NCBI RefSeq assembly: GCF_902729445.1
Contig: NZ_CACVCE010000003.1
Span: 1 to 64,000 of the forward strand
Direction: 5' to 3'
Length of the DNA: 64,000 bases
DNA from: Magnetospirillum sp902729445
GTDB lineage: Bacteria; Pseudomonadota; Alphaproteobacteria; Rhodospirillales; Magnetospirillaceae
Below, piece after piece: positions 1 through 9,701 of this stretch. Position 1 is the first letter of the stretch, and each line of letters starts with the position of its first letter. The position numbers were made by a program, and so were the translations under genes. A model generated the notes under the pieces. The model was not told where the DNA came from, did no database searches, and was given only the letters and a program-made list of their open reading frames with translations.

Positions 1-107
1 GGGTCAAGCCCGGCCATGACGGCGAGGGGTGTGGATGGTGCCGCGAAAATTTAACCGGACAGCCTTGGATATAGATCGGCAATCCATCGGCAAGGGCAGG
101 AACGTAA

Positions 108-160
108 GACACAGATGAAAATTTCCAATTCAACTGTGTTTATCTGTGTTCATCTGTGTC
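108..160. repeat. Inverted repeat built on an ATCTGTGT motif
   Basis: Two perfect 12-bp arms, GACACAGATGAA (108-119) and TTCATCTGTGTC (149-160), enclose a 29-nt loop that itself repeats the ATCTGTGTT word. The remaining bases 1-107 show no gene I can support. The structure looks like a REP-type dispersed hairpin, but copy number cannot be judged from this window. Confidence 0.55.
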
Positions 161-205
161 TGGGATCTCTGTCGTCACCAGTTCTCGGCAGAATGTCGAT
201 CCCAC

Positions 206-266
206 CTAGTGCGGTGGCCTGCTCATCCCAGAAACTCGCATGCGAATTTCTGGGGCAGGACACTAG
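206..266. repeat. Long imperfect palindrome at the 3' end of a TerB-like gene
   Basis: CTAGTG (206-211) pairs with CACTAG (261-266), CCTGC with CAGG, and the core CCCAGAAAcTCGCA pairs with TGCGAaTTTCTGGG around a centre at 240/241. The right arm includes the stop codon of the leftward gene at 263. It could act as a terminator-like structure or be a dispersed palindromic element; there is no clear T-run. Confidence 0.5.
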
Positions 267-658
267 ACATTGATGATGTCGCGGGCCTGTTCGAACAGCA
301 CGCTATGGCGGCGGCCCCAGGTGGCGATTTCCTCGAATTTTTCCGCGCTCAGGCCGAATGTGTGGGCGTAGCGGCGCAGGATTTCCAGCTCGTCATCGTG
401 GATTTGGCGGTCGGCGAAGGCGACGGCGAACAATTGCAGCATCACCGCCACCCGCGACTGATCGGTGTCGAACACCGCCAGATCGGGGGCAATGGCCAGG
501 TCCTCGCGTGAGACTTTTCCGCGCAGACCCATCAGCAGTTCGATGTCGTCCAGGATTTCATGCTCGGTTTCGCGAACCCTGTGGTCGGCGACGATCATGC
601 GGTAGCACATCTTGCAGGCGGCGATGCGCTGCTCGAGCGAGAATTCCTTGGTGAACAT
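263..658 (-). CDS. TerB-like small helical protein (copy 1)
   Basis: 131 aa, all-helical and acidic. The internal ATG giving MFTKEFSLEQ was chosen because it aligns with the starts of the related genes at 1117-1563 and 1583-1981 and avoids overlap with the divergent gene at 750. It shares with them the pattern (Y/F)xxMVADxxxxxxxE in the first helix, PDLxxxDTxxSRV mid-protein, then AxAD and a late WGRRH. MVAD-type Asp/Glu clusters recall the TerB/DjlA metal-binding helical fold. Function is unknown: TerB domains are linked to stress and membrane-associated complexes, but nothing here proves tellurite resistance. Confidence 0.6.
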   Translation of the reverse strand: MFTKEFSLEQRIAACKMCYRMIVADHRVRETEHEILDDIELLMGLRGKVSREDLAIAPDLAVFDTDQSRVAVMLQLFAVAFADRQIHDDELEILRRYAHTFGLSAEKFEEIATWGRRHSVLFEQARDIINV

Positions 659-749
659 GCTTTTCTCTCCCCCCGATCGATTGCGAAACCATGTCGGAAG
701 GCCTAAACTTTCCGCAATCGCCAATATCCCCGCAAGCGGAGACGCCATT

Positions 750-1115
750 ATGCGCCAAGAGCTCCAGGAGATCAAAGTTCACATCTACGAAGATGGCAGC
801 ATCAGCGAGTCTGAATTGCGCTTGTTGCGGGGTTTGTTTGCCGGTGGCTTCGGCGAGGAGGAGGCGGCATTGCTGCTGGACCTCAACAATGTGCTGTCGG
901 ACGAGGATTTGCCCGCGGCCTTCGCCGATTTGTTCGTCGAGATGCTGGCCGGCTACGTGGTGGTGGACAGTGCCGTCGATGCCGCCCGGTGGGAATGGAT
1001 GCGCTCGACCATGTTGAACGACAACCAGATCGACGCCATCGAGCTGCGCCTGCTGGGCGAGATCGCAGGGCGGGCCAAGGCCGTGCCGGAATCGTTGGCG
1101 CAATATCTGAAATAA
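750..1115 (+). CDS. Small acidic helical protein, possibly TerB-like
   Basis: 121 aa starting MRQELQEIKV, divergent from copy 1 with about 90 bp between the starts. It is rich in Asp/Glu and Leu and looks all-helical, with an acidic helix DGSISESELRLLRG followed by a repeat-like second half DNQIDAIELRLLGE; the two ID/IS-E-RLL motifs suggest an internal duplication typical of EF-hand-like or TerB helices. It lacks the MVAD signature of its neighbours, so family assignment rests mainly on context. It stops two bases before the convergent gene ending at 1117. Confidence 0.5.
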   Translation: MRQELQEIKVHIYEDGSISESELRLLRGLFAGGFGEEEAALLLDLNNVLSDEDLPAAFADLFVEMLAGYVVVDSAVDAARWEWMRSTMLNDNQIDAIELRLLGEIAGRAKAVPESLAQYLK

Positions 1116-1116
1116 A

Positions 1117-1563
1117 TCAGATCGCGTCGATGACGCGCCTGGCGCTGTCCAGGCTGACAACTTCGCCGCCCTCGTTGGCCAGGGCGGCGGCTTCGATGAC
1201 CAGGTCGGTGTGTTGACGGCCCCAGCGGTCCATGCGGTCCAGCGTCGCATCGTCGAAGCCGAGCAGACGGCCGTAATCCACAAGCTTGACCCGCTCGGAC
1301 TGATGGAAGTCGGCGTCGGAATGGGCGATGGCGTAAAGCTTCAGCATGGTGCCGACGCGGGCCTCGCGGGTGTCCAGAAGCGACAAATCGGGCTGGGTCC
1401 GCATCTCTTCGTCGGACAGCAGGTCCTCGACACCCAATTCGTTCTCCAGCGCGTTCAGCAGCTCGCTTTCCTCGGGCCTGATCTTGTAGTCGGCGACCAT
1501 GATCCGGTAGGCGAGGACGATCAGAAGCTTTTTCTGATGCAAATTCAGCGACTTGGCGAACAT
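1117..1563 (-). CDS. TerB-like small helical protein (copy 2)
   Basis: 148 aa. The opening MFAKSLNLHQKKLLIVLAYR and following IMVADYKIRPEESEL match the copy-1 pattern, as do PDLSLLDTREARVG, AIAHSD and RWGRQH. It extends about 17 residues beyond copy 1 at the C-terminus. Leftward, with copy 3 just upstream (20-bp gap), so the two may be cotranscribed. A conserved helical fold with carboxylate clusters fits a TerB-like metal-binding domain; the cellular role is unknown. Confidence 0.6.
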   Translation of the reverse strand: MFAKSLNLHQKKLLIVLAYRIMVADYKIRPEESELLNALENELGVEDLLSDEEMRTQPDLSLLDTREARVGTMLKLYAIAHSDADFHQSERVKLVDYGRLLGFDDATLDRMDRWGRQHTDLVIEAAALANEGGEVVSLDSARRVIDAI

Positions 1564-1582
1564 CGGGGACGCACTTCCTGGG

Positions 1583-1981
1583 TTAGCGAAGCGGAACCGC
1601 CTCGAACAGCGGCGGACGGGAATCGGCGGGACGGTGGGCCCAATCGTTCAATGCACTCATGGTGATGGACGGCAGCAGGAACGCCTTGATCAGCCGCTTG
1701 AGCAGCGCGTGTTCGTCGGGGTGCTCGTATCCGTCGGCCAGGGCGACCTGGTAAAGCTCGGCCAACAGGGCGACGCGCGAGCGGCTGTCGGGGAACAGGG
1801 CGATGTCCGGTTCGGCGAAATATTCGGCCGGGGCGATCTTGCCCTCGACCCCAAGGTGCTTTTCCAGCCAATCGACGCGGCGGATCTCGGCCTGCACCGC
1901 CTTATGGTCGGCGACCATCATGTGGAACGCGAAGATGGCGATGGCCTTGCACTGGTCGAGGGTCAGGTCGGTTGGTGTCAT
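1583..1981 (-). CDS. TerB-like small helical protein (copy 3)
   Basis: 132 aa, the most diverged of the tandem set. FHMMVADHKAVQAE, LGVEGKIAPAE, PDIALFPDSRSRVA and ALAD keep the family spacing, but the last 30 residues (from about SITMSAL) differ and the terminal WGRRH is only partly kept (DWAHR). It is the first gene of a probable leftward pair with copy 2. Three neighbouring relatives of similar length point to tandem duplication followed by divergence. No enzymatic motif is visible. Confidence 0.55.
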   Translation of the reverse strand: MTPTDLTLDQCKAIAIFAFHMMVADHKAVQAEIRRVDWLEKHLGVEGKIAPAEYFAEPDIALFPDSRSRVALLAELYQVALADGYEHPDEHALLKRLIKAFLLPSITMSALNDWAHRPADSRPPLFEAVPLR

Positions 1982-2131
1982 GCTCTCGCCTCCAGTCCCG
2001 GTGCGGTGCCTCTCCCGGACCTCGGCATGCCGGAAGTCAGGAGCAGGATAATAGGGAATTTCTCGTACTGTGCCCTGGACGAACGGTCAGGCAAAGCGGA
2101 TTTATCCGCTCCGGACGCCCGAATACCAAAG

Positions 2132-2431
2132 TCATACCAACGGGAAAGCCTTCAAAAGCGCCAGTTTCTGCTTCTGCTCCTCTGTCGGGGGCTGGTCGGC
2201 CTTGGCGGCGTTGCAGGCGTGGCAGGCGGCGACCTCGTTGCTCCAATCGGCAGCGCCGCCGGCCGAGCGCGGCACCACATGCTCGATGGTGGCCGCGCAG
2301 GCTCGTTTGCGGTGGCGGACGCGTTGGGTCATGGGCTCGGGCATCGGCCGGCCGCAAAAAAAGCAGTTTCCGTGCTGTTCTTCCCACAGGCGCTGGCATC
2401 GGGCGCGCCGCCAGGCGGGCAGGTCGGTCAT
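2132..2431 (-). CDS. HNH endonuclease-like protein
   Basis: 99 aa. It shows a CFFCGRPM zinc knuckle, then IEHVVPRSAGGAADWSNEV (His of the beta-beta-alpha-metal fold and the GG/N turn) and a second knuckle CHACN. This CxxC...H...N...CxxC layout is the standard HNH arrangement for DNA-nicking or cutting enzymes. It is small and without a DNA-recognition domain, as in many stand-alone HNH proteins. The start overlaps the stop of the upstream DUF454 gene by four bases (ATGA), so they are translationally coupled. The biological substrate is unknown. Confidence 0.75.
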   Translation of the reverse strand: MTDLPAWRRARCQRLWEEQHGNCFFCGRPMPEPMTQRVRHRKRACAATIEHVVPRSAGGAADWSNEVAACHACNAAKADQPPTEEQKQKLALLKAFPLV

Positions 2432-2823
2432 GGCCGGTCATCCGGTCGGCGGCTGGGCTTGCCAAGGACGAACCAGGCGCCATAGGCCACCGTCCCCCCC
2501 ATCAAGGCGGCGGCGTACCACGGCGCCGCCGAGAAGAAGGTTACCCAGATCAGGCCGGCGCTCATGCCGGCCACCGCCAGCAGCTTGGCGCGGATCGGGA
2601 TGACCCGGTGGCGCTCCCAATCCTGCAGCAGCGGGCCGAACCATCGATGGGTCAGCAGCCAATGGTGAAAGCGGGGCGACGAGCGGGCGAAGGCCCACAA
2701 GGCCAGCAGCAGGAAGGGCGTGGTCGGCAGCACCGGCAGGAAGATGCCCGCCACGCCCAGCCCCACGCACAGCCAGCCGGCGGCGATCAGCAGGGGGCGA
2801 AGCAGGAAGGCGGCGTGCGGCAT
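2428..2823 (-). CDS. DUF454 (YbaN-like) inner-membrane protein
   Basis: 131 aa with the family hallmark GIFLPVLPTTPFLLLALWAF after the first membrane segment, a conserved RSSPRFHHWLLTH stretch, then two more hydrophobic segments at about residues 83-118. Length matches YbaN (about 125 aa). It is predicted to lie in the cytoplasmic membrane; no function is established for the family. It overlaps the HNH gene downstream by four bases. Confidence 0.8.
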   Translation of the reverse strand: MPHAAFLLRPLLIAAGWLCVGLGVAGIFLPVLPTTPFLLLALWAFARSSPRFHHWLLTHRWFGPLLQDWERHRVIPIRAKLLAVAGMSAGLIWVTFFSAAPWYAAALMGGTVAYGAWFVLGKPSRRPDDRP

Positions 2824-2906
2824 CGCAGAACTCTAAGCGATCGGTGGCGATTGACAAGAGTGGTCAGGCTTTGCAACTGTCAACGCCGGTTGTCGATGGG
2901 GGGCGC

Positions 2907-3833
2907 ATGGACCTTTTTCAACTGATGGCGAAGGATGAGGATCTCAAGGCCAAGGCCTTCGAGCGGCTGAAGGGGATCGTCGCCCTGTACGATGCCGATG
3001 ACGATGCCCAGCAAGACGAGGCGATGACGCGCGCCATCAATTTCTGCGGCATGGAATGGGACGGCTATCGTCCGGGGATCGAGGCGCTGATCGCCCATCT
3101 CGAGCCCAAGCCGGCCGAGGCGGCGCTGGTCGCCCGCCTGCGCGAGGAAGCCGCCCAGCCCGGCGCGATGATCCAGGCCGCGCGCGAGGCCCGTGCGGCG
3201 GCCAAGCGCCTGCCGCCGGAATGCGAGGTCGTCGTCGCCCGCTACGGCAGTCTGGAAGCCGCCTTGGGGCCGACCCCGTGGGAACAGGTGTTCATCGATT
3301 CGGCCAAGCCTTTGGCCAAGGATGCGGGTCCCCATGCGCCGATCCTGGGCTGGAACGACCTGCAAAGCCCGGTCTGCGCGGCGATCCAGAAGGCGCTGTC
3401 GAGCGAATGCCCGCTTCCGGAAACCATCGCGGATTCCCGCGCCGAGGTGCTGACCTGGGAAGACCGGGCGCGCGAACTGGCCATCCTGGCGACCATATCC
3501 GAGGGCGCGGCCTTGCCGACCGCCTGCCTGGCCCGGATGGGGATCGCCCTGGCCTTCTGGCGATCCGAGCTGCCGGTCTGCAACCAGGCCGATTTCGAGG
3601 CCCGGCTGGATTACTGGACCAACCGCGGCGGCGACATTTCGGGCTATGCGGTGCTGGCCCGCGATTTCCACCGCCTGGCCGAGCAAGGCGGCATCAAGCC
3701 CGGCGGAGCCGAAACCACCAAGGATCGCTGCCGCCGTCTGAAGGCGGCCAATCCCGGCTGGTCGCTGGCCCGCATCGCCCAGGAAGTGGGAATCTCGCGC
3801 CAGGCCGTGCATAAGCATCTTAAGGCGTTGTGA
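2907..3833 (+). CDS. Unknown protein with C-terminal helix-turn-helix
   Basis: 308 aa from the ATG giving MDLFQLMAKDED; an upstream ATG at 2844 would add 21 low-complexity residues. The first ~250 residues are helical, rich in Ala/Glu/Arg, with no domain I recognise. The last ~25 residues (GWSLARIAQEVGISRQAVHKHL) form a clear HTH of the kind that reads DNA, preceded by a basic TKDRCRRLKAA segment. It stands alone between convergent and co-oriented genes. It could be a transcriptional regulator or a chromosome-associated protein. Confidence 0.6.
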   Translation: MDLFQLMAKDEDLKAKAFERLKGIVALYDADDDAQQDEAMTRAINFCGMEWDGYRPGIEALIAHLEPKPAEAALVARLREEAAQPGAMIQAAREARAAAKRLPPECEVVVARYGSLEAALGPTPWEQVFIDSAKPLAKDAGPHAPILGWNDLQSPVCAAIQKALSSECPLPETIADSRAEVLTWEDRARELAILATISEGAALPTACLARMGIALAFWRSELPVCNQADFEARLDYWTNRGGDISGYAVLARDFHRLAEQGGIKPGGAETTKDRCRRLKAANPGWSLARIAQEVGISRQAVHKHLKAL

Positions 3834-3888
3834 GCCGGCTGGATTGGGTTATCCTTCGCCGAATATGTCAATTCGGGGACATCGTGCC

Positions 3889-4479
3889 ATGCGCCTGATC
3901 GCTTTTTTCGCCGCCCTGGGGATCACCTTCGCCGCGCTGCCGGCCCACGCCCAGCTGCTGGACGTGCTGACCGCGCCCAAGACCTTGATCGACCGCGCCA
4001 TCGAGGCGCGCTCGGCCGGTGACATCGCCAAGGACAACCAGATCGTCCTCAAGGTCAACGGCATCATGGGCAAGATGGGCACCGTCAAGGCCTCGACCGA
4101 AATTTATGAACAGCGCCTGCTGATCACCGGCATCTTCGACGACAAGGCGCTGTACGACCGCTTCCAAAAGGACGTGAAGGCGGTCGAGGGCGTCAAGAAG
4201 CTGTACTGGCACGTCACCTATCTGGCCGCCAACGACCCCAAGCGCAAGCAATTGCTGGACTGGGGCGACACCACCGTCCTGGCCGCCAAGGCGCAAGGAC
4301 GGCTGGTCGGCACCGCCGGTGTCGCCGACGTCAATTTCCGCACCACCGCCGATCCCTATGGCACCGTCTATCTGCTGGGCCGCGCCCGCTCGGGCGAAGA
4401 GGGCAAGAAGGCCCTGGCCCGCGCCCAGGACGGTACCGGCGTCAAGAAGGTGATGAATTACGTCGAGGTTCGTCCCTGA
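3889..4479 (+). CDS. Exported BON-domain protein
   Basis: 196 aa starting MRLIAFFAAL, with a signal peptide ending near ALPAHAQ (residue ~22). Two alpha/beta modules follow: one around VLKVNGIMGKMGTVKAS...ITGIFDDKALYDRF and one around ADVNFRTTADPYGTVYLLG...ALARAQDGTGVKKVMNYVEV. This gain-of-turn pattern (VYLLGRARS...A...GVKKVxNYV) is typical of BON domains as in OsmY/DolP, which bind phospholipid or the envelope. A role in the periplasm or outer-membrane inner face is likely; the partner is unknown. Confidence 0.75.
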   Translation: MRLIAFFAALGITFAALPAHAQLLDVLTAPKTLIDRAIEARSAGDIAKDNQIVLKVNGIMGKMGTVKASTEIYEQRLLITGIFDDKALYDRFQKDVKAVEGVKKLYWHVTYLAANDPKRKQLLDWGDTTVLAAKAQGRLVGTAGVADVNFRTTADPYGTVYLLGRARSGEEGKKALARAQDGTGVKKVMNYVEVRP

Positions 4480-4552
4480 TCTTTTGATCGCTTGCGGCGG
4501 GGCATTGCCGGCTCCATAATTCGGCATCGTTTTGCCGAATTAGGATGGTCCG

Positions 4553-5458
4553 ATGTCTCGCCCCCCAGGTCCCGGCGCCGCCCCGAACCACGGGGCGTTC
4601 GTCGCCCTGATGCCGGCCCTGTTCGTGCTGTTGTGGAGCACCGGCTTCATCGGCGCCAAGTTCGGCCTGCCTTACGCCGAGCCCTTGACCTTCCTGTCCA
4701 TTCGCTTCGTCCTGGTCATCGCCCTGTTGGGTGCGGTGGCGCTTGTCACGCGGGCGCCGTGGCCGTCCGACCCCCGGCTGGCCGGCCATATCGCTTTGTC
4801 GGGCATCCTGGTCCATGCGGCGTATCTGGGCGGCGTGTTCCTGTCGATCCATCGCGGCCTGCCGTCGGGGATATCCGCTTTGATCGTTGGCTTGCAGCCG
4901 TTGCTGACCGCCTCGGTGGCCGGGCGCATGCTGGGCGAGCGGGTGAGCATCCGCCAATGGGGCGGTTTGATTCTGGGCCTGGCCGGCGTCGCTTTGGTGC
5001 TATCGACCCGGGTGTCGGGCGCGGCCCTGGACGGGTTCGGCTGGGACGCCATCGCCGCCGCCCTGGTCGCCCTGCTGGGCATTACCGCCGGCACCTTGTA
5101 CCAGAAGCGGTTCTGCACCGGCATGGATCTGCGCAGCGGCGCGGTGATCCAGTATTGCGGCGCGCTGGCGGTGATCGGCCTGGGTGCCGTCGCCACCGAG
5201 ACCATGCAGGTGCAATGGACCCAAAGCTTCGTCCTGGCCCTGGGCTGGCTGGTGCTGGTGCTGTCGGTCGGCGCGATCTCGCTGTTGATGGCGCTGATCC
5301 GCATGGGCGAGGCGGCCCGCGTCGCCAGCCTGTTCTATCTGGTGCCGCCGGTGACCGCCGTGCTGGCCTGGGCGCTGTTCGACGAACAATTGGGACTGGT
5401 CGGCTTGCTGGGCATGGGCTTGGCGGTGGCAGGCGTCGCCCTGGTCATCCGGCGTTGA
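4553..5458 (+). CDS. DMT-superfamily (EamA) transporter
   Basis: 301 aa with about ten hydrophobic segments arranged as two EamA repeats (roughly residues 15-150 and 160-298). The first repeat has LLWSTGFIGAKFGLPYAEP, the signature of the RhaT/YdcZ-like group; the second ends RVASLFYLVPPVTAVLAWALF, the usual penultimate-helix motif. These are inner-membrane exporters or importers of small metabolites; the substrate cannot be inferred. It sits alone, with an ATG after AGGATGGTCCG. Confidence 0.85.
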   Translation: MSRPPGPGAAPNHGAFVALMPALFVLLWSTGFIGAKFGLPYAEPLTFLSIRFVLVIALLGAVALVTRAPWPSDPRLAGHIALSGILVHAAYLGGVFLSIHRGLPSGISALIVGLQPLLTASVAGRMLGERVSIRQWGGLILGLAGVALVLSTRVSGAALDGFGWDAIAAALVALLGITAGTLYQKRFCTGMDLRSGAVIQYCGALAVIGLGAVATETMQVQWTQSFVLALGWLVLVLSVGAISLLMALIRMGEAARVASLFYLVPPVTAVLAWALFDEQLGLVGLLGMGLAVAGVALVIRR

Positions 5459-5499
5459 CCGGGTAGCCAATCGCGCCTTCGCCGCTTATAGTGCAGGCC

Positions 5500-6555
5500 A
5501 TGCGCACGTCCCTACCTCATGTGGTGTCGAAAGGTCTGTCGGCCCTGTTGGTGCCGCTGGTGCTGGCCGCCTGCGATCCCACCTGGCAGGGGCGTGCCCC
5601 GGTCAGCCGGCCGGTCGCCGGCCACAGCGGCTGCGGCGCGGCCATCACCGTGCAGCCGGGCGAGACGGTCTATTCCATCTCGCGCCGCTGCAACGTCTCG
5701 GTGCGGGAATTGATCGAGGCGAACCAATTGCAGGCGCCCTATGGCCTGGCGGCCGGCATGGTACTAAGGATGCCGGGCGGCAGCGGCGAGTATGTCGTGC
5801 AGCGCGGCGATACCTTGTTGGTGGTGGCGCGCCGCCTCAAGGTCGATTTCCAGACCCTGGCCCGCATCAACAACAAGAGTGCGCCCCACACCATCTATGT
5901 CGGCGAGAAGCTGAAGGTGCCCGGCGCCTATGGCCAACAGGTGGCGGTCGCCGCGCCCACCCAGGGCCGCAGCGGCAACGAGACCGTGGTGGTCACCTCA
6001 CCCAACGCGGCCGGCGGGCAGGGCAGGGCATCGAAGAGTTCGACCCAGATCGCCTCGACCCTGCCGGCCCCGGCGCCGGCCCCGGCTGAAGCGCCCGCTC
6101 CGGCAAGCCCGCAGCGCCATCCGGCCTTCCAGCCGCAGCAGCCGCTGCCCCAGACGCCGCCGCCCATGGCCGGGCGCGGTTTCATCTGGCCGGTTCGCGG
6201 TGAGGTCCTCAGTGAGTTCGGCCCCATCGCCAAGGGCCAGAACAATGACGGCATCAATATCGCCGCGCCGCGCGGCACCCCCATCAAGGCGGTGGAAAAC
6301 GGCGTGGTCGCCTATGTCGGCAATGAATTGAAGGGCTTCGGCAATCTGGTCCTGGTCAAGCATGCCGACGGCTGGATCAGCGCCTATGCCCATGCCGACC
6401 AGCTGATGGTCAGGAAGGGCGATCAGGTGCGGCGCGGCCAGCCCATCGCCTCGGTGGGCTCCAGCGGTTCGGTGTCGTCGCCGCAATTGCATTTCGAGCT
6501 CAGGCGCGGCACCGAGGCGGTCAACCCCGCCGACCATTTGCGCGGCGACGCTTGA
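5500..6555 (+). CDS. LysM/M23 lipoprotein, NlpD-like
   Basis: 351 aa from the ATG (a GTG at 5491 adds three residues). The signal ends in a lipobox LVLAAC with the Cys near residue 24. Two LysM modules follow (about residues 50-90, VQPGETVYSISRRCNVS, and 94-138, VVQRGDTLLVVARRLKV), then a Pro/Ala linker, then a C-terminal M23-type domain (about 225-345). The M23 domain has NDGINIAAPRGTPIKA where active enzymes have HxGID, and VSSPQLHFELRRG at the end. The missing first His (Asn here) suggests an inactive amidase activator, as in NlpD/EnvC. Confidence 0.85.
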   Translation: MRTSLPHVVSKGLSALLVPLVLAACDPTWQGRAPVSRPVAGHSGCGAAITVQPGETVYSISRRCNVSVRELIEANQLQAPYGLAAGMVLRMPGGSGEYVVQRGDTLLVVARRLKVDFQTLARINNKSAPHTIYVGEKLKVPGAYGQQVAVAAPTQGRSGNETVVVTSPNAAGGQGRASKSSTQIASTLPAPAPAPAEAPAPASPQRHPAFQPQQPLPQTPPPMAGRGFIWPVRGEVLSEFGPIAKGQNNDGINIAAPRGTPIKAVENGVVAYVGNELKGFGNLVLVKHADGWISAYAHADQLMVRKGDQVRRGQPIASVGSSGSVSSPQLHFELRRGTEAVNPADHLRGDA

Positions 6556-6619
6556 CCAACGGCAAGGGCAGGTGGGCTGACGCTTGCTTTCATGGCGCCA
6601 AATCACCGAAAGGGCCGCC

Positions 6620-6787
6620 ATGTTCCGTTTCGTCGACGTCGCCCCCCGGGTCGATCCATCCAATGCCTTGCTGATCGGCATCGCCGTGGTCATCGGCGGT
6701 GCCGTGCTGTTCGGGGTGATGATCTGGTTGGCGAGACGCCTCGCTATGTCAAAGGACAGCCCAAACGGCCGGCCAGGTCCTGGATGA
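6620..6787 (+). CDS. Small single-pass membrane protein
   Basis: 55 aa: MFRFVDVAPRVDPSNALLIG, then one hydrophobic helix (about residues 17-41, ending MIWLARRLA) and a polar tail. An AAGGGCCGCC stretch precedes the ATG. The last 44 bases overlap the convergent DUF815 gene, which lowers confidence. It resembles short membrane proteins often missed by annotation; function unknown. Confidence 0.4.
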   Translation: MFRFVDVAPRVDPSNALLIGIAVVIGGAVLFGVMIWLARRLAMSKDSPNGRPGPG

Positions 6788-7598
6788 ACTGCCAGGCGAC
6801 GCGGCCCGAGCGCGAGCCGCGCGTCACCGCCCATTCGTTGGCGGCGCGGCGCAAGTCGTCGGTCTCGATCGGCAGGCCGTAGCGGGCGACATAGCCCTCG
6901 ACGATCTCGAAGAAGGTGTCCTGGCCGACATGATGGAAGCCCAGCCACAAACCGAAGCGGTCGGACAGCGAGACCTTTTCCTCGACCGCTTCGCCCGGAT
7001 TGATGGCGGTCGAGCGTTCGTTGTCGATCATGTCGCGGGCCATCAGGTGGCGGCGGTTCGAGGTGGCGTAGAACACCACATTGGTCGGCCGGCCCTCGAT
7101 ACCGCCTTCCAGCACCGCCTTCAGCGATTTGTAGGCCTCGTCCTGGCCCTCGAACGACAGATCGTCGCAGAACAGGATGGCGCGCCTCCCACCGCTTTTC
7201 AGCAAGCGCAACAGGCGGGGCAGGCTGGGGGTGTCCTCGCGGTGGATTTCCACCAGGATCAGCCGGCCCGGGCTTTCCTGGTTGATCGTGGCGTGCACCG
7301 CCTTGACCAGCGAGCTTTTGCCGGTGCCGCGCGCGCCCCACAGCAGGGCGTTGTTGGCCGGCAAGCCATCGGCGAAGCGCCGCGTGTTTTCCAGCAGCTG
7401 GGCGCGCTGGTACTCGATGCCCTTCAGCAGGCCGATGTCAACCCGGTTGACATCGGGAACCGGCTCGAGCTGGTCGGGGTCGGCATGCCAGACGAAGGCG
7501 TCGGCGGCATGCATGTCGATGGCGGCCGGCTTGGGCGGCGCCAGGCGCTCGAGCGCGTCGGCGATGCGGGCCAGCAGGGTGCGGGTTTCTTGGTCCAT
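6744..7598 (-). CDS. DUF815-family AAA+ ATPase
   Basis: 284 aa from the ATG giving MDQETRTLLA. It has a Walker A LLWGARGTGKSSLVKA (about residues 88-103), Walker B-like AILFCDDLSFE, and an arginine-rich YATSNRRHLMARDM sensor region followed by the family-typical SDRFGLWLGFHH segment. DUF815 proteins are single-domain AAA+ ATPases common in Alphaproteobacteria; their role is undefined. It runs opposite to the yajC-secDF operon, whose first gene starts about 115 bp from this start. Confidence 0.85.
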   Translation of the reverse strand: MDQETRTLLARIADALERLAPPKPAAIDMHAADAFVWHADPDQLEPVPDVNRVDIGLLKGIEYQRAQLLENTRRFADGLPANNALLWGARGTGKSSLVKAVHATINQESPGRLILVEIHREDTPSLPRLLRLLKSGGRRAILFCDDLSFEGQDEAYKSLKAVLEGGIEGRPTNVVFYATSNRRHLMARDMIDNERSTAINPGEAVEEKVSLSDRFGLWLGFHHVGQDTFFEIVEGYVARYGLPIETDDLRRAANEWAVTRGSRSGRVAWQFIQDLAGRLGCPLT

Positions 7599-7714
7599 GG
7601 ACCGAAGCCTATTGCGTCGGGATTGCCGCCGCAAGCCGGGAGTTAGAGTTTGCATCGGCCGGAAGGGCCGCTATATTCCGGTCACTTCGCCGATTCGCCC
7701 AAGGAGCGCGCCCG

Positions 7715-8095
7715 ATGTTCGTTTCCCCCGCTTTTGCCCAGGCCGCCGGTAATGCCGGTGGGATCGCCGGTGGGCTGGAATCCTTCCTGCCGTTGATCCT
7801 GATCTTCGTGGTGTTCTATTTCCTGCTGATCCGGCCGCAGCAGAAGCGCGCCAAGCAGCACAAGGAAATGCTGAGCCAACTGCGCCGCGGCGACCGCGTC
7901 GTGACCGGTTCGGGCATCTACGGCACCGTCTCGAAGGTCATCAGCGAGACGGAAGTGGTGGTCGAGATCGCCGAGGGCGTCAAGGTCCGCATGGCCCGCC
8001 CGGCCATCCAGGAAATCCTGTCCAAGACCGAGCCGGTGGCCGCCACCAAGGACGAGGCCAAGGACGAGCCGGCCGAGCCGGCCGCCGACAAGTAA
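7715..8095 (+). CDS. yajC: Sec translocon accessory subunit YajC
   Basis: 126 aa with a single N-terminal membrane segment (FLPLILIFVVFYFLLIRPQQ) and the conserved cytoplasmic stretch KRAKQHKEMLSQLRRGDRVV followed by GIYGTVSKV. Together with SecD and SecF it forms the accessory complex that supports proton-motive-force-dependent late steps of SecYEG export. It is first in an operon with secD 27 bp downstream. The Asp/Glu/Lys/Ala-rich C-terminal tail is longer than in E. coli, as is usual in this class. Confidence 0.95.
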   Translation: MFVSPAFAQAAGNAGGIAGGLESFLPLILIFVVFYFLLIRPQQKRAKQHKEMLSQLRRGDRVVTGSGIYGTVSKVISETEVVVEIAEGVKVRMARPAIQEILSKTEPVAATKDEAKDEPAEPAADK

Positions 8096-8122
8096 TCTTT
8101 TCCAACAGGATTTGGGTCCGAC

Positions 8123-9691
<1,569 letters not shown>

Positions 9692-9701
9692 GGGACCGAC
9701 C

